Part shown: positions 44,628-52,707 of the stretch, piece by piece | How positions within the stretch are numbered: position 1 is the first letter of the stretch | How the letters are laid out: each line of letters starts with the position of its first letter | Source: JACCYI01 sp963828075 | Lineage (GTDB): Bacteria > Actinomycetota > Thermoleophilia > Solirubrobacterales > Solirubrobacteraceae | Assembly (NCBI GenBank): GCA_963828075.1 | Contig: CAWHDH010000021.1 | Location: forward strand, 2,232,001-2,296,000 | Reading direction: 5' to 3' | Length of the DNA: 64,000 nucleotides | Program-made: the position numbers and the translations under genes | Notes under the pieces: generated by a model | The model's database searches: none | The model's input: only the letters and a program-made list of their open reading frames with translations | Told to the model about the DNA's origin: nothing

Positions 44628-45005
44628 TTGCGCGATCAGCGCACCCGTGCCCGTGGCCGACAGGCCCGCGGCCCGGACTCGTTCAGATGTACGCATTGCG
44701 GTCTCGACGTGCCGATGGACGCACCCGGCACCGAGCACCGAAATCACTGCCCCACCTGCCTCTGGAGCCGGCACGTCGACGACCTGCCGGGCGACCGCGC
44801 GGCCGACTGCGGCGCGTCGATGGAGCCCATGTCCATCTGCGTGCGCCGCGACGGCGAATGGGCGCTCGTGCACCGTTGCGGCGCGTGCGACACCGTGCAC
44901 CTGAACCGCATCGCGGGCGACGACAACCCGCTCGTCCTGATGCGGCTCGCCGTCAAGCCGCTGGCCCAGCCGCCGTTCCCGCTCGAATGGCTGAGCCGCC
45001 TGTGA
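44628..45005 (+). CDS. RNHCP-domain zinc-ribbon-like protein
   Basis: A 125-residue protein matching the RNHCP family: FRCTHCGLDVPMDAPGTEHRNHCPTCLWSRHVD (the RNHCP core with four Cys, likely zinc-binding), PGDRAADCG, a second CGACD pair, and NRIAGDDN. Function of the family is unknown; nucleic-acid binding is often supposed. TTG 44628 is chosen because GGAGG (44618-44622) lies 5 nt upstream. A long 5' leader with a possible 15-codon frame precedes it. Confidence 0.88.
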   Translation: MRDQRTRARGRQARGPDSFRCTHCGLDVPMDAPGTEHRNHCPTCLWSRHVDDLPGDRAADCGASMEPMSICVRRDGEWALVHRCGACDTVHLNRIAGDDNPLVLMRLAVKPLAQPPFPLEWLSRL

Positions 45006-45026
45006 CCACCGTCTATCGTGAATCGC

Positions 45027-45893
45027 ATGCAACCGCTGCGGTGGGATCGCCGTCCCGATGGGCTCCGCGCCCCCGCTCTGGTCTGCGCCTTCAAGGGCTG
45101 GAACGACGCCGGGGACGCGGCATCCAGCGCGCTCACGTTCCTCGGCGCGTCGCTGGGCGCGACCCGGTTCGCGACGATCGACCCGGAGGAGTTCTACGAC
45201 TTCCAGGCGACGCGCCCGACGATCAGCCTCACCGATGGGCTGACCCGTGAGATCACGTGGCCGGAGGTCGAGATCTACGAGACGCGCGTGCCCCGCGCGC
45301 CGCGCGACCTCATCCTGCTCGCCGGCGTCGAGCCGTCGATGCGCTGGCGCACGTTCTCCCAGACGATCGTCGACCTCGCCGAGGCGATGGGGGTGCAGAT
45401 GGTCGTGACGCTCGGCGCCCTGCTCGCCGACGTCCCGCACTCGCGCCCGGTCCACGTGTCCGGCCTCGCGTCCGACGAAGGGCTGATGGAGCGCATCGGG
45501 GTGCCGAACCCCGGCTACGAGGGGCCGACCGGGATCGTCGGCGTGCTGCACCAGGCGTGCTCGGAGGCAGGCATCCCGTCCGCCTCGCTGTGGGCGGCGG
45601 TGCCGCACTACGTCGCCGTCGTGCCGAACCCGAAGGGCGCGCTCGGCATCCTGCGCAAGCTCGAGGGGCTGATCGGCGTGACGGTCGACGCCTCAGAGCT
45701 CGAGACCGCGGCGCTCGAGTACGACCGCCAGGTCACGCGCGCCGTCGAGATGGACCCGGACGTCCAGGCGTTCGTCGAGCGGTTGGAGCGCGAGGCCTCG
45801 GAGTCAGAGCCGCCCGCCAACCCGAACGACCTCCCGTCGGGCGACGTCATCGCCCGCGAGTTCCAGCGCTTCCTGCGGCAACGCGGTCAGTAG
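45027..45893 (+). CDS. PAC2-family protein (proteasome-assembly-chaperone-like)
   Basis: A 288-residue PAC2-fold protein: LVCAFKGWNDAGDAASSALTFLG, FATIDPEEFYDFQATRP, ILLAGVEPSMRWRTF, VTLGALLADVPHSRPV and YEGPTGIVGVLHQACSEAGIPSASLWAAVPHYV. Actinobacterial members are linked to proteasome-related or ATP-grasp partners, with unclear roles. TATCGT (45014-45019) lies exactly 7 nt before ATG 45027, so the message appears leaderless. Confidence 0.88.
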   Translation: MQPLRWDRRPDGLRAPALVCAFKGWNDAGDAASSALTFLGASLGATRFATIDPEEFYDFQATRPTISLTDGLTREITWPEVEIYETRVPRAPRDLILLAGVEPSMRWRTFSQTIVDLAEAMGVQMVVTLGALLADVPHSRPVHVSGLASDEGLMERIGVPNPGYEGPTGIVGVLHQACSEAGIPSASLWAAVPHYVAVVPNPKGALGILRKLEGLIGVTVDASELETAALEYDRQVTRAVEMDPDVQAFVERLEREASESEPPANPNDLPSGDVIAREFQRFLRQRGQ

Positions 45894-46042
45894 CTACCCG
45901 CTCCGGAACTGCGCATCGAGCGAGCGACCTGGGCCGGCAAGGCGGTTCGCTTCACCTGGCGCGCGCGTGGTCCACAACTGCGCATGGAGTGAGAAATTTC
46001 GGTCGGGAGGTCATGGGGGTGGTTGACGTCCTGATCGCGCGG

Positions 46043-49000
46043 CTACCGCTCAGCCGCGGGACAGGCGATGCGGTAGTCGCACATCGAGCACGCCGTCCAC
46101 GACGGCGTCGGCTCGAAACCCTGCCCGAGGATCCCCTCGGCGACCTCGAGGACGGTCTCCTCGATCCACTGGCGGTCCTGCAGCGTGCGGTCGACCGGCA
46201 CCTTCTCGTCGTCGAGCACGTAGTAGTAGGCCTGCTGGGCGGCCTCGAGCTGCCACGCCTCGCGCGCGCCGACCGCGTAGAGCGAGAGCTGCACGTCGTC
46301 GGCGAGCTGGGCCTCGGACTTCGGGCGCCCGGTCTTGTAGTCGATGAGCTCGTAGGAGCCGTCGGGCAGGCGGTCGACGCGGTCGACGCGCCCGCGCAGC
46401 AGGTGCGGCCCCATCCGGAACGAGAACGAGCGCTCGAACCACACCGGCTCGCCGGTCTCGTCCTGGAAGCGCTCGTGGTAGCGGACGAGCGCGCGCGTCG
46501 CCTTCTGGCGCAGCTGGCGCTCCTCCTCGGAGTCGCCGAACCCGCCGCGGCGCCAGCCGGCCTCGAGCAGCGACAGCATGTCGTTCAGCGACGCGGACGG
46601 CGTGTCGCCGGCGTGGAAGCGCTCGAGCACCTGGTGGACGAGGATCCCGAAGCGCTGGTTGAGCGTCGGCTCCTGCGGGATCCGGAACACGCGCGCGAAC
46701 TTGTACTTCAGCGGGCAGGTCCGGTAGGTGTCGATGTCCGAGGCTGAGAGCAGCAGCCCGCCGCCGCGCTTGGGCAGGAACGTCTCGAGCGACGGCTCGG
46801 TCCGCGCGGCGACCGCGCGGGCGCGCAGCTTCTCGTCGCGCTCGGCGTCGAGCAGGTACTCGTCCAGCGCGCTGGTCTCGAGGATCTCGCGCTGCTCGGC
46901 GGTCGCCGCCTGCAGCAGCGCCGCGTTGACCAGCGGCAGCGCGTCCTCGACCGCCTGGCCGTCGCGCGTGCGCTCGAGCAGCGCGCTGAGCTTGATCAGC
47001 TCGAGGTAGCGCGTCACCGCGTGCGAGACGTCGAGGTCGGTGTCGAAGCGCAGCTCGCCGAGCCGGCCGCCGACCTGGGCGACGGTCGTCAGCAGCTCGT
47101 CGCGCAGCAGCCGGAACGTCGACTGCAGCGTCTCGGCGGGGCCGAACAGCTCCTCCTCGCGCGCCTCCCACTCACCGCCGACCGCGGCGCGCGCCGCCTC
47201 GGCGAACGGCGACGGCTGCTGCGCGGTCCCGCGGTCGGTGCGCTCGGGATAGGCCAGCACGAGGCGCGTGCGCGCGCGGGTCATCGCGACGTGCGCGAGC
47301 CGCCGCATCTCGGCGACGTGCGCCGCCTTGGAGTCGGGCGGCACGACCTCCTTGAGCAGCGCGTCGGCGATCGGCTCGAGCGAGCGCCGCCGCGGGCCGG
47401 GCATCCGCGCCGCGATCAGCCCGAGCACGTAGACGTGGTCGAACTCCAGACCCTTCGCGGCGTGCATGCCCATCACCTGCACGCCGCGCGGACGGTCCGT
47501 CGCGGCCGCCTCCTCCTCCCGCAGGCCGGCCTCGGCGACGGCGGCGATCGAGCGAGCGAACTCCCGCGCGGTCGCCTGCGGCGAGCGGCGGACATAGGCG
47601 GCGGCGAGCTCGGCGAACTTGGCCAGGTTGAGCAGCCGCTCGACCACCTCGGTCGACGCGGCGAACAGCAGCTGGCGGCGCAGGCCGAGGCGCTCGATCA
47701 GCCGGTGGACGTAGAGGTCGGGGCGCGTCGTGTCGAGCGCCGCCGCGGCCGCGCGGTGCAGCTTGAGGAAGGCCGCGATGCGCTCGCGCGCCTCGGGCCC
47801 GATCTGCGGCGACTCGAGCGCGGCGCCGAGCGCCGCGACCATGTCGAGCTTGCGCCGGCGGGCGATCTGGGTGCAGCGGGCGAGGTCGACCGAGCGCAGC
47901 TCGACGGGCGGGCGCGAGAGCGCGCGGACCGCCGCGCCGGCGTCGCCGGGGTCGGCGAGGAGCCGCAGCCAGGCGAGCAGGTCGCGGACCTCGGCGCGCT
48001 GGAAGAACGCCGCCGCGCCGGCGATCCGGTACGGCACCGCGCGCTCCTCCAGCGCGACCGCGACGGCCTGGCCCTCGTTCTTGACCGAGCGCACGAGGAC
48101 GCAGACCTCCTCGGGCGCGACGTCCTCGCGCGAGATCAGCCGCTCGATCTCGGCGGCCACGCTCTGCGCCTGGGCGCGCTCGCTCGCGCAGCGCCAGAAC
48201 GCCACCGAGCCGCTGTCGCCGTCGCCGTCGCCGTCGCCGGGCGGCGCCTCGCGCTCGATCACGGCGGCAGCCGCGCGGGCGATCCGCGGCGGGACCCGGA
48301 ACGAGGACTCCAACCGCACCACCTTGGCGCCCGGCCACTCCGACCGGAAGTCGTCGATGTTCTTGTGCGCGGCCGCGCGGAAGCGGTGGATCGCCTGGTC
48401 GGGGTCGCCGGCGACCGTCACGTTCGCGTGCTCGGCGACCAGCAGGCGCAGCAGCAGACCCTGCGCGAAGCTCGTGTCCTGCAGCTCGTCGACGAGCACG
48501 TGCCGGAAGCGGGCGGCGGCGCGGGCGCGGACGTCCGGCCGCTCGCGCAGCAGGCGGAACGCGTGCAGGACGAGGTCGCCGAAGTCGAGCGCGCCGGCGT
48601 CGGCGAGCATCCGGTCGTGGGCGGCGTAGAGGTCGGCGAACCCACACTCCGACGCGGCGCCCTCGCCCTCGAGCGTCGCCGCCCACGCCGCGTAGTCACC
48701 GGCGGACACGAGCTCCTCCTTGAGCCGGTCGATCCGCCGCACGACCGCGCCGAGCAGCGCGCTGGGATTGCCGCGCAGGTCGTGCTGGGCGAGCGGCAGG
48801 TCGTCGATGCGCTCGAGCAGCATCGCCAGCCGGTCGGCGGCGGAGACCGGCGCGGCGAACGGGTCGATCCCCGCCTCGAGCCCCTCGTCGCGCAGCAGCC
48901 GCGCGCACAGCCCGTCGAACGTCGTCACCACGAGCTCGTCGTAGGCACCGTCGACCACGTCCTCGAGCCGCTCGCGCAGGGCATCGGCCGCGGTGGCGGT

Positions 49001-49174
49001 GTACGTCAGCACGAGGACCGACTCCGGCCCGTCGACCACGCCCTGCCCGAGCAGCCACGCGAAGCGCTCGCACAGCACCGTCGTCTTGCCGGTCCCCGCC
49101 CCGCCGAGCACCAGCAGCGGGCCGCCCGGGTGGGTGACGGCCTCGAGCTGGAGCGGGTCGAGCGAAGGAAGCAC
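46043..49174 (-). CDS. UvrD/Rep-family helicase fused to a PD-(D/E)XK nuclease with Cys cluster
   Basis: A 1043-residue protein. Superfamily 1 helicase motifs: GGAGTGKTT (Lys30), VLTYTATAADAL, VLVDELQDTS, VAGDPDQAIHRFRAA, VMGMHAAKGLEFDHVYVLGL and VAMTRARTRLVL. The last ~250 residues form a RecB/AddB-type nuclease: GRVDRVDRLPDGSYELIDYKTGRPK, framed by Cys in YRTCPLKY and CSMCDYRIACP, four Cys that could hold an iron-sulfur cluster. It likely acts in double-strand break processing (AdnAB/AddAB-like). GTG 49174 follows TATCCT by 6 nt; no partner subunit gene adjoins it. Confidence 0.88.
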   Translation of the reverse strand: MLPSLDPLQLEAVTHPGGPLLVLGGAGTGKTTVLCERFAWLLGQGVVDGPESVLVLTYTATAADALRERLEDVVDGAYDELVVTTFDGLCARLLRDEGLEAGIDPFAAPVSAADRLAMLLERIDDLPLAQHDLRGNPSALLGAVVRRIDRLKEELVSAGDYAAWAATLEGEGAASECGFADLYAAHDRMLADAGALDFGDLVLHAFRLLRERPDVRARAAARFRHVLVDELQDTSFAQGLLLRLLVAEHANVTVAGDPDQAIHRFRAAAHKNIDDFRSEWPGAKVVRLESSFRVPPRIARAAAAVIEREAPPGDGDGDGDSGSVAFWRCASERAQAQSVAAEIERLISREDVAPEEVCVLVRSVKNEGQAVAVALEERAVPYRIAGAAAFFQRAEVRDLLAWLRLLADPGDAGAAVRALSRPPVELRSVDLARCTQIARRRKLDMVAALGAALESPQIGPEARERIAAFLKLHRAAAAALDTTRPDLYVHRLIERLGLRRQLLFAASTEVVERLLNLAKFAELAAAYVRRSPQATAREFARSIAAVAEAGLREEEAAATDRPRGVQVMGMHAAKGLEFDHVYVLGLIAARMPGPRRRSLEPIADALLKEVVPPDSKAAHVAEMRRLAHVAMTRARTRLVLAYPERTDRGTAQQPSPFAEAARAAVGGEWEAREEELFGPAETLQSTFRLLRDELLTTVAQVGGRLGELRFDTDLDVSHAVTRYLELIKLSALLERTRDGQAVEDALPLVNAALLQAATAEQREILETSALDEYLLDAERDEKLRARAVAARTEPSLETFLPKRGGGLLLSASDIDTYRTCPLKYKFARVFRIPQEPTLNQRFGILVHQVLERFHAGDTPSASLNDMLSLLEAGWRRGGFGDSEEERQLRQKATRALVRYHERFQDETGEPVWFERSFSFRMGPHLLRGRVDRVDRLPDGSYELIDYKTGRPKSEAQLADDVQLSLYAVGAREAWQLEAAQQAYYYVLDDEKVPVDRTLQDRQWIEETVLEVAEGILGQGFEPTPSWTACSMCDYRIACPAAER

Positions 49175-49179
49175 CTCCG

Positions 49180-49186
49180 TAGGATA
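49180..49186. promoter_or_regulatory. Overlapping divergent -10 boxes
   Basis: TAGGAT (49180-49185) serves the plus gene, 8 nt before ATG 49194. TATCCT on the minus strand (49186-49181) serves the helicase, 6 nt before GTG 49174. The two hexamers share five base pairs, so transcription one way should exclude the other at that moment. Confidence 0.52.
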
Positions 49187-49193
49187 CGGGCGG

Positions 49194-50048
49194 ATGAGCG
49201 GCGCGGAGCCCGGGATGGAGCCCGACTGGCTGGGTGCGGCGCGGCGCTCGACCGCCGCCCTGCGCGACATCCTGCGCCTCGCGCCGAGCACCGCGATGCG
49301 CGTGCGCGAGACGGGCACCAAGGGCGAGGGCGGTGACCGGACGCTGCTCATCGACGCCGCCGCCGAGGACGCGGTGTTCGCCGAGCTCGACCGGCTCCAC
49401 GCCGAGGGCGCCCGCTTCACCGCGCTGTCGGAGGAGCGCGGGACCGTCGACTACGGCGATCCCGGCACGCGCGTGGTCATCGATCCCATCGACGGATCGC
49501 TCAACGCCAAGCGGCGGTTGTCGCACTACTCCATCTCGATCGCGGTCGCCGACGGCCCGACGATGGCCGACGTGGCGTTCGCCTACGTCTACGACTTCGG
49601 GCCGGGGGAGGAGTGGGTGGCGCGGCGCGGCGAGGGCGCCAAGCTCGACGGCGTCGCCCTCGGCACCGCGCCGTGCGAGCGCCGCGACGCCGCCGGTCTG
49701 CTCGAGGTGATCGGGATGGAGTCGGCCGACCCCCGCTACATCGCCGACTCGATCGGGAACCTGGTCGGCGTCGCGCACCGCGTCCGCGCGTTCGGGACGA
49801 TCGCCGTGACGCTCTGCCAGGTCGCCGCCGCGCGGCTCGACGGCATGGTCACGCTGAAGGGCTGCCGCGCGGTCGATGCCGCCGCCGCCCAGCTGATCGT
49901 GCGCGAGGCCGGCGGGCTCGTCGCGTGGCCCGCGTTCGACGTTCCGCTCTCGGCGCCGCTCGACCTGGAGCCGCATTCGCCGCTGATCGCAGCGCGCACC
50001 GCCCGCGGGCTGGCCGAACTGGGCCCCGTACCGCGGATGTCATCCTGA
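49194..50048 (+). CDS. Inositol-monophosphatase-family phosphatase
   Basis: A 284-residue FIG-superfamily phosphatase: FTALSEERG (metal Glu), VVIDPIDGSLNAKRR (DPIDGS metal motif), and CRAVDAAAAQLIVREAGGLVAW at the C-terminus, where the usual WD pair is replaced by VD. Members hydrolyse inositol phosphate, fructose-1,6-bisphosphate or PAP. The exact substrate is open. ATG 49194 is placed by the TAGGAT box. Confidence 0.82.
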   Translation: MSGAEPGMEPDWLGAARRSTAALRDILRLAPSTAMRVRETGTKGEGGDRTLLIDAAAEDAVFAELDRLHAEGARFTALSEERGTVDYGDPGTRVVIDPIDGSLNAKRRLSHYSISIAVADGPTMADVAFAYVYDFGPGEEWVARRGEGAKLDGVALGTAPCERRDAAGLLEVIGMESADPRYIADSIGNLVGVAHRVRAFGTIAVTLCQVAAARLDGMVTLKGCRAVDAAAAQLIVREAGGLVAWPAFDVPLSAPLDLEPHSPLIAARTARGLAELGPVPRMSS

Positions 50049-50052
50049 GTCG

Positions 50053-51084
50053 ATGATCGACTGGCGCCTCGCGGGCGTGGTGGCGCAGGGCGTCGCGGCC
50101 ACGGGCGCGTCGGTTTCGCGGGGTGCCGCGGCGCCGTTCGAGGCGGTGGCCGGCCCGGCGGAGGAGAGCCGGCGGCTCGTCGAGGCCTACACCGGGCTGA
50201 CCCCGGTCGGCCCGGTGCCGCCGGCCGAGGCCGTCGACCGCGCGGCGTGGATCGAGATCGCGCTGGGCGGCATGCAGACGCTGCTCGAGCCGGTCCTCGC
50301 CCGCCTCGGCGACGACCTGGGGCCGCTGGGTGTGCCGCTGCGCGCGGTCGGCGGCACGCTGATCGCGATCGAGGCGGGCGCCATCTCGGGCGTGCTGGCC
50401 CAGCGGGTCCTCGGGCAGTACGAGTTCGCCATCCTCGCCCCGGCGGCGCCGGCCAGGCTGCTGTTCGTCGCGCCGAACCTGGCGCGCGCCGCGCGCTCGC
50501 TCGACGCCGAGCCCGACGAGCTGCTGCGCTGGGTGGCGCTGCACGAGGTCACGCACGCGCTGCAGTTCGGCGGAGTCCCGTGGCTGCGCGAGCACCTGGC
50601 CGCGCGCGTGCAGGACCTGCTCGGCGGTCTCGAGGTGCGGATCGACCCCTCGCGCCTCGGGCGGCTGCCCTCTGCCGACGACCTCCGCGAGCTCGTCGAC
50701 GCCCTCCGCCGCGGCGAGATCGCGACCTTCATGCTCGGGACCGACCAGCGCGCCCAGCTCGACGCCATGCAGGCGTTCATGGCTGTGCTCGAGGGCTACG
50801 CCGAGCACGTCATGGACGCGGTCGGCGCCGAGTTGCTGCCCCGGTTGCCCGAGCTGCGCGCGGCCATGGACCGCCGCCGGCACGAGCGCACCGGGCTGCT
50901 GCGGCTGTTCGAGCGGCTGATCGGCCTCGACATGAAGCTGCGCCAGTACGAGCTGGGCAAGGCGTTCTGCGACGCCGTGGTGGCGGAGGGCGGGATCGAG
51001 GCCCTCAACCGGGTCTGGAGCGGTCCTGAGGCGATGCCGACGCCGGCGGAGCTGGCCGACCCCGCCGCCTGGCTCGCACGCTGA
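50053..51084 (+). CDS. DUF2342-type zinc-dependent metalloprotease-like protein
   Basis: A 343-residue protein with an HExxH zinc motif (LRWVALHEVTHALQFGGVPWLREHL, His164/Glu165/His168), preceded by ARLLFVAPNLARAARSLDAEPDELL and followed by QAFMAVLEGYAEHVMDAVG, whose GYAEH could give the third ligand. This is the actinobacterial family labelled zinc-dependent metalloprotease or F420-biosynthesis-associated protein. No signal peptide. It begins 4 nt after the phosphatase stop, so it is likely co-transcribed. Confidence 0.85.
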   Translation: MIDWRLAGVVAQGVAATGASVSRGAAAPFEAVAGPAEESRRLVEAYTGLTPVGPVPPAEAVDRAAWIEIALGGMQTLLEPVLARLGDDLGPLGVPLRAVGGTLIAIEAGAISGVLAQRVLGQYEFAILAPAAPARLLFVAPNLARAARSLDAEPDELLRWVALHEVTHALQFGGVPWLREHLAARVQDLLGGLEVRIDPSRLGRLPSADDLRELVDALRRGEIATFMLGTDQRAQLDAMQAFMAVLEGYAEHVMDAVGAELLPRLPELRAAMDRRRHERTGLLRLFERLIGLDMKLRQYELGKAFCDAVVAEGGIEALNRVWSGPEAMPTPAELADPAAWLAR

Positions 51085-51270
51085 ACGCACGAACGCGCGT
51101 TCCGTTTGTTACAAGCTCGTGACCGGCGCGCCCCGCTGTAGAGCCAAATCGGCGTCAGCCTGTAACGAGCCTGGCCGAGGGGTTTACAAACACATGTTCG
51201 TGGGATACAGTGGCCATCAGCCGCTTAGAACTAATATCCTTAGTCGGCAACCAGAGAGGGTTGACACCAC

Positions 51271-51894
51271 ATGGCTACTACCGGCCAGAGCACCACCACC
51301 AAGCAGAGCACGACCGCCCGCAAGCCCGCCGCCCGTAAGCCGGCGGCGCGTAAGGCGACCACGCGCTCCACCGCTTCCACCTCGCCGTCCAAGACGACCG
51401 CTCGTCGCAACCGCACGACGGCCGTCAACAAGACCCGCGAGGCCGCCAAGGCCAACACCCGCGCGGCGAAGACCGAGGCCAAGCGCACCGGCAGCATCGC
51501 CGAGCGCGCGGCGCTGACCTACGTCGGCGCGACGCTCGAGGCGCGTGACCGCGTCGTCGACACCGTCACCGATCTCGTCGACCGCTACGGCTCCCGCGAG
51601 GCCGCCAACAAGGAGCTCACGAAGTTCGAGCGCCGTGGCAGCAAGGCCCGCACGCAGTTCGAGCGCGAGCTGCGCAACCGCCGTCGCGACATCGAGCGGA
51701 TCGTCCGCCGCGGCCAGACCAAGGTCGAGCGTGAGGCCACGATCGTCGAGCGCAAGGCCGACCGCAAGCCGAACACGGTCACGGAGCGCATCGACGCGGT
51801 CTCGAACCGTGTCGAGACGGCCGTCCAGGTCGGCGTCGCCACCGGCGAGCGCTTCGTCTCCAAGGCCCGCGAGCAGGTCCAGGGCCTCGCGTAG
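51271..51894 (+). CDS. Histone-like Lys/Arg/Ala-rich protein with coiled-coil tail
   Basis: A 207-residue protein. The first ~75 residues are Ala/Lys/Arg/Thr-rich with repeats (ARKPAARKPAARKATTRS), like histone H1 or HupB tails, and likely bind DNA. The rest forms long charged helices (ERRGSKARTQFERELRNRRR, EREATIVERKADRKPNTVTERID) with a phasin-like or coiled-coil look. TAATAT (51232-51237) upstream is a possible -10, and GAGAGGG near the start a weak SD. A strong hairpin follows the gene. Chromosome-organising role is inference. Confidence 0.7.
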   Translation: MATTGQSTTTKQSTTARKPAARKPAARKATTRSTASTSPSKTTARRNRTTAVNKTREAAKANTRAAKTEAKRTGSIAERAALTYVGATLEARDRVVDTVTDLVDRYGSREAANKELTKFERRGSKARTQFERELRNRRRDIERIVRRGQTKVEREATIVERKADRKPNTVTERIDAVSNRVETAVQVGVATGERFVSKAREQVQGLA

Positions 51895-51943
51895 CAACGC
51901 TTCCCCCGCCGGCCGCCGAGGAGACGGGCCGGATCGGGAAAGG

Positions 51944-51971
51944 TCTGCCGACCCCATATCCCGTCGGCAGA
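51944..51971 (+). terminator. Hairpin downstream of the histone-like gene
   Basis: TCTGCCGAC (51944-51952) pairs perfectly with GTCGGCAGA (51963-51971) around a 10-nt loop. It lies 50 bp after the stop and fits a transcription terminator. Confidence 0.55.
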
Positions 51972-52031
51972 TGCAGCACCCTCTCCTCCCTCAACCGTCG
52001 GGCCGGCCTTGTGCCGGTCCGTCGGTCTTTA

Positions 52032-52069
52032 AGGGCCTGTCGAAGAAGACGGGCACGTCCGGATGCGGC
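52032..52069. repeat. Solo left arm of the 165-bp inverted-repeat element, copy 2
   Basis: AGGGCCTGTCGAAGAAGACG and on through CACGTCCGGATGCGGCC match the first ~38 bp of copy 1 (38209 onward) with few changes. The rest of the element is missing; the GNAT gene stop follows immediately. Confidence 0.7.
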
Positions 52070-52070
52070 C

Positions 52071-52673
52071 CTACGGTTCCCGCCGCATCAGCCAGCAGCT
52101 GGGCCCGCCCTCGACGAGATGCGCGCGGCCGATGGTGGCGAAGCCATGGCGCTCGTACCAGGCGGCGTTGCCCTCCTTCGCGGTCTCGAGGTAGGCCGGC
52201 AGGCGCTCCGCGTCGGCGCGGGCCAGGGTCGGCTGGAGCAGCGCGCGCCCGTGGCCGGCGCCCGCCCGGGCCGGGTCCACGCCGATCGTCGCCAGGTACC
52301 AGTGGTCCTCGCGCGGCCGCAGCGCGTCCATCGTGCGGACCATCCCGAGCGTCCGCCGGGCGGCGCCCGGCGCCGACGCCAGCGCGGCCAGCGCCGCGGG
52401 CAGCGCTCGCAGCTGGAGCCGGACTCCGAGCGGGAACGAGCCGGGCGGGTGCCAGACCGCCGCGCCGGCCAGCGCGCCGTCATCGTCGTAGGCGCCATAG
52501 ACGACGCCCAGCGGCAGGGTGCTGCGCGCCTGGGCGACGAAGGTCCGGCGCAGCGCCCGCAGCCGCGGCCCGCGGTCGGGGTGCAGCGCCGAGAAGTTCG
52601 GGTCGTCGGCGAACGCCCGGGTGAGGACGTCAGCAAGCGCACCGGTCTCCGATTCCTCGACGCGACGCACCAT
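52071..52673 (-). CDS. GNAT-family N-acetyltransferase
   Basis: A 200-residue GNAT protein: N-terminal VRRVEESETGALADVLTRAFADDPNFSALHPD, acetyl-CoA loop in HWYLATIGVDPARAGAGHGRALLQPTLARAD (R/Q-x-x-G-x-G/A variant) and LETAKEGNAAWYERHGFATIG. It would acetylate a small molecule or a protein terminus; the target is unknown. It is divergent from mrp with 34 bp between starts. Confidence 0.83.
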   Translation of the reverse strand: MVRRVEESETGALADVLTRAFADDPNFSALHPDRGPRLRALRRTFVAQARSTLPLGVVYGAYDDDGALAGAAVWHPPGSFPLGVRLQLRALPAALAALASAPGAARRTLGMVRTMDALRPREDHWYLATIGVDPARAGAGHGRALLQPTLARADAERLPAYLETAKEGNAAWYERHGFATIGRAHLVEGGPSCWLMRREP

Positions 52674-52707
52674 CTCACCGCAAGCTAACGCCTGCGACAA
52701 TGGATCG

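Noticed and set aside
48213..48245. Short tandem repeat (GTCGCC units) suggesting a phase-variable tract
   Set aside because: It encodes a GDGDGDGD linker in the helicase; the 6-bp unit keeps the frame, so no on/off switching is expected.
47021..49336. 771-codon plus-strand frame opposite the helicase
   Set aside because: Antisense frame with no recognisable motif; the helicase on the other strand has all expected motifs.
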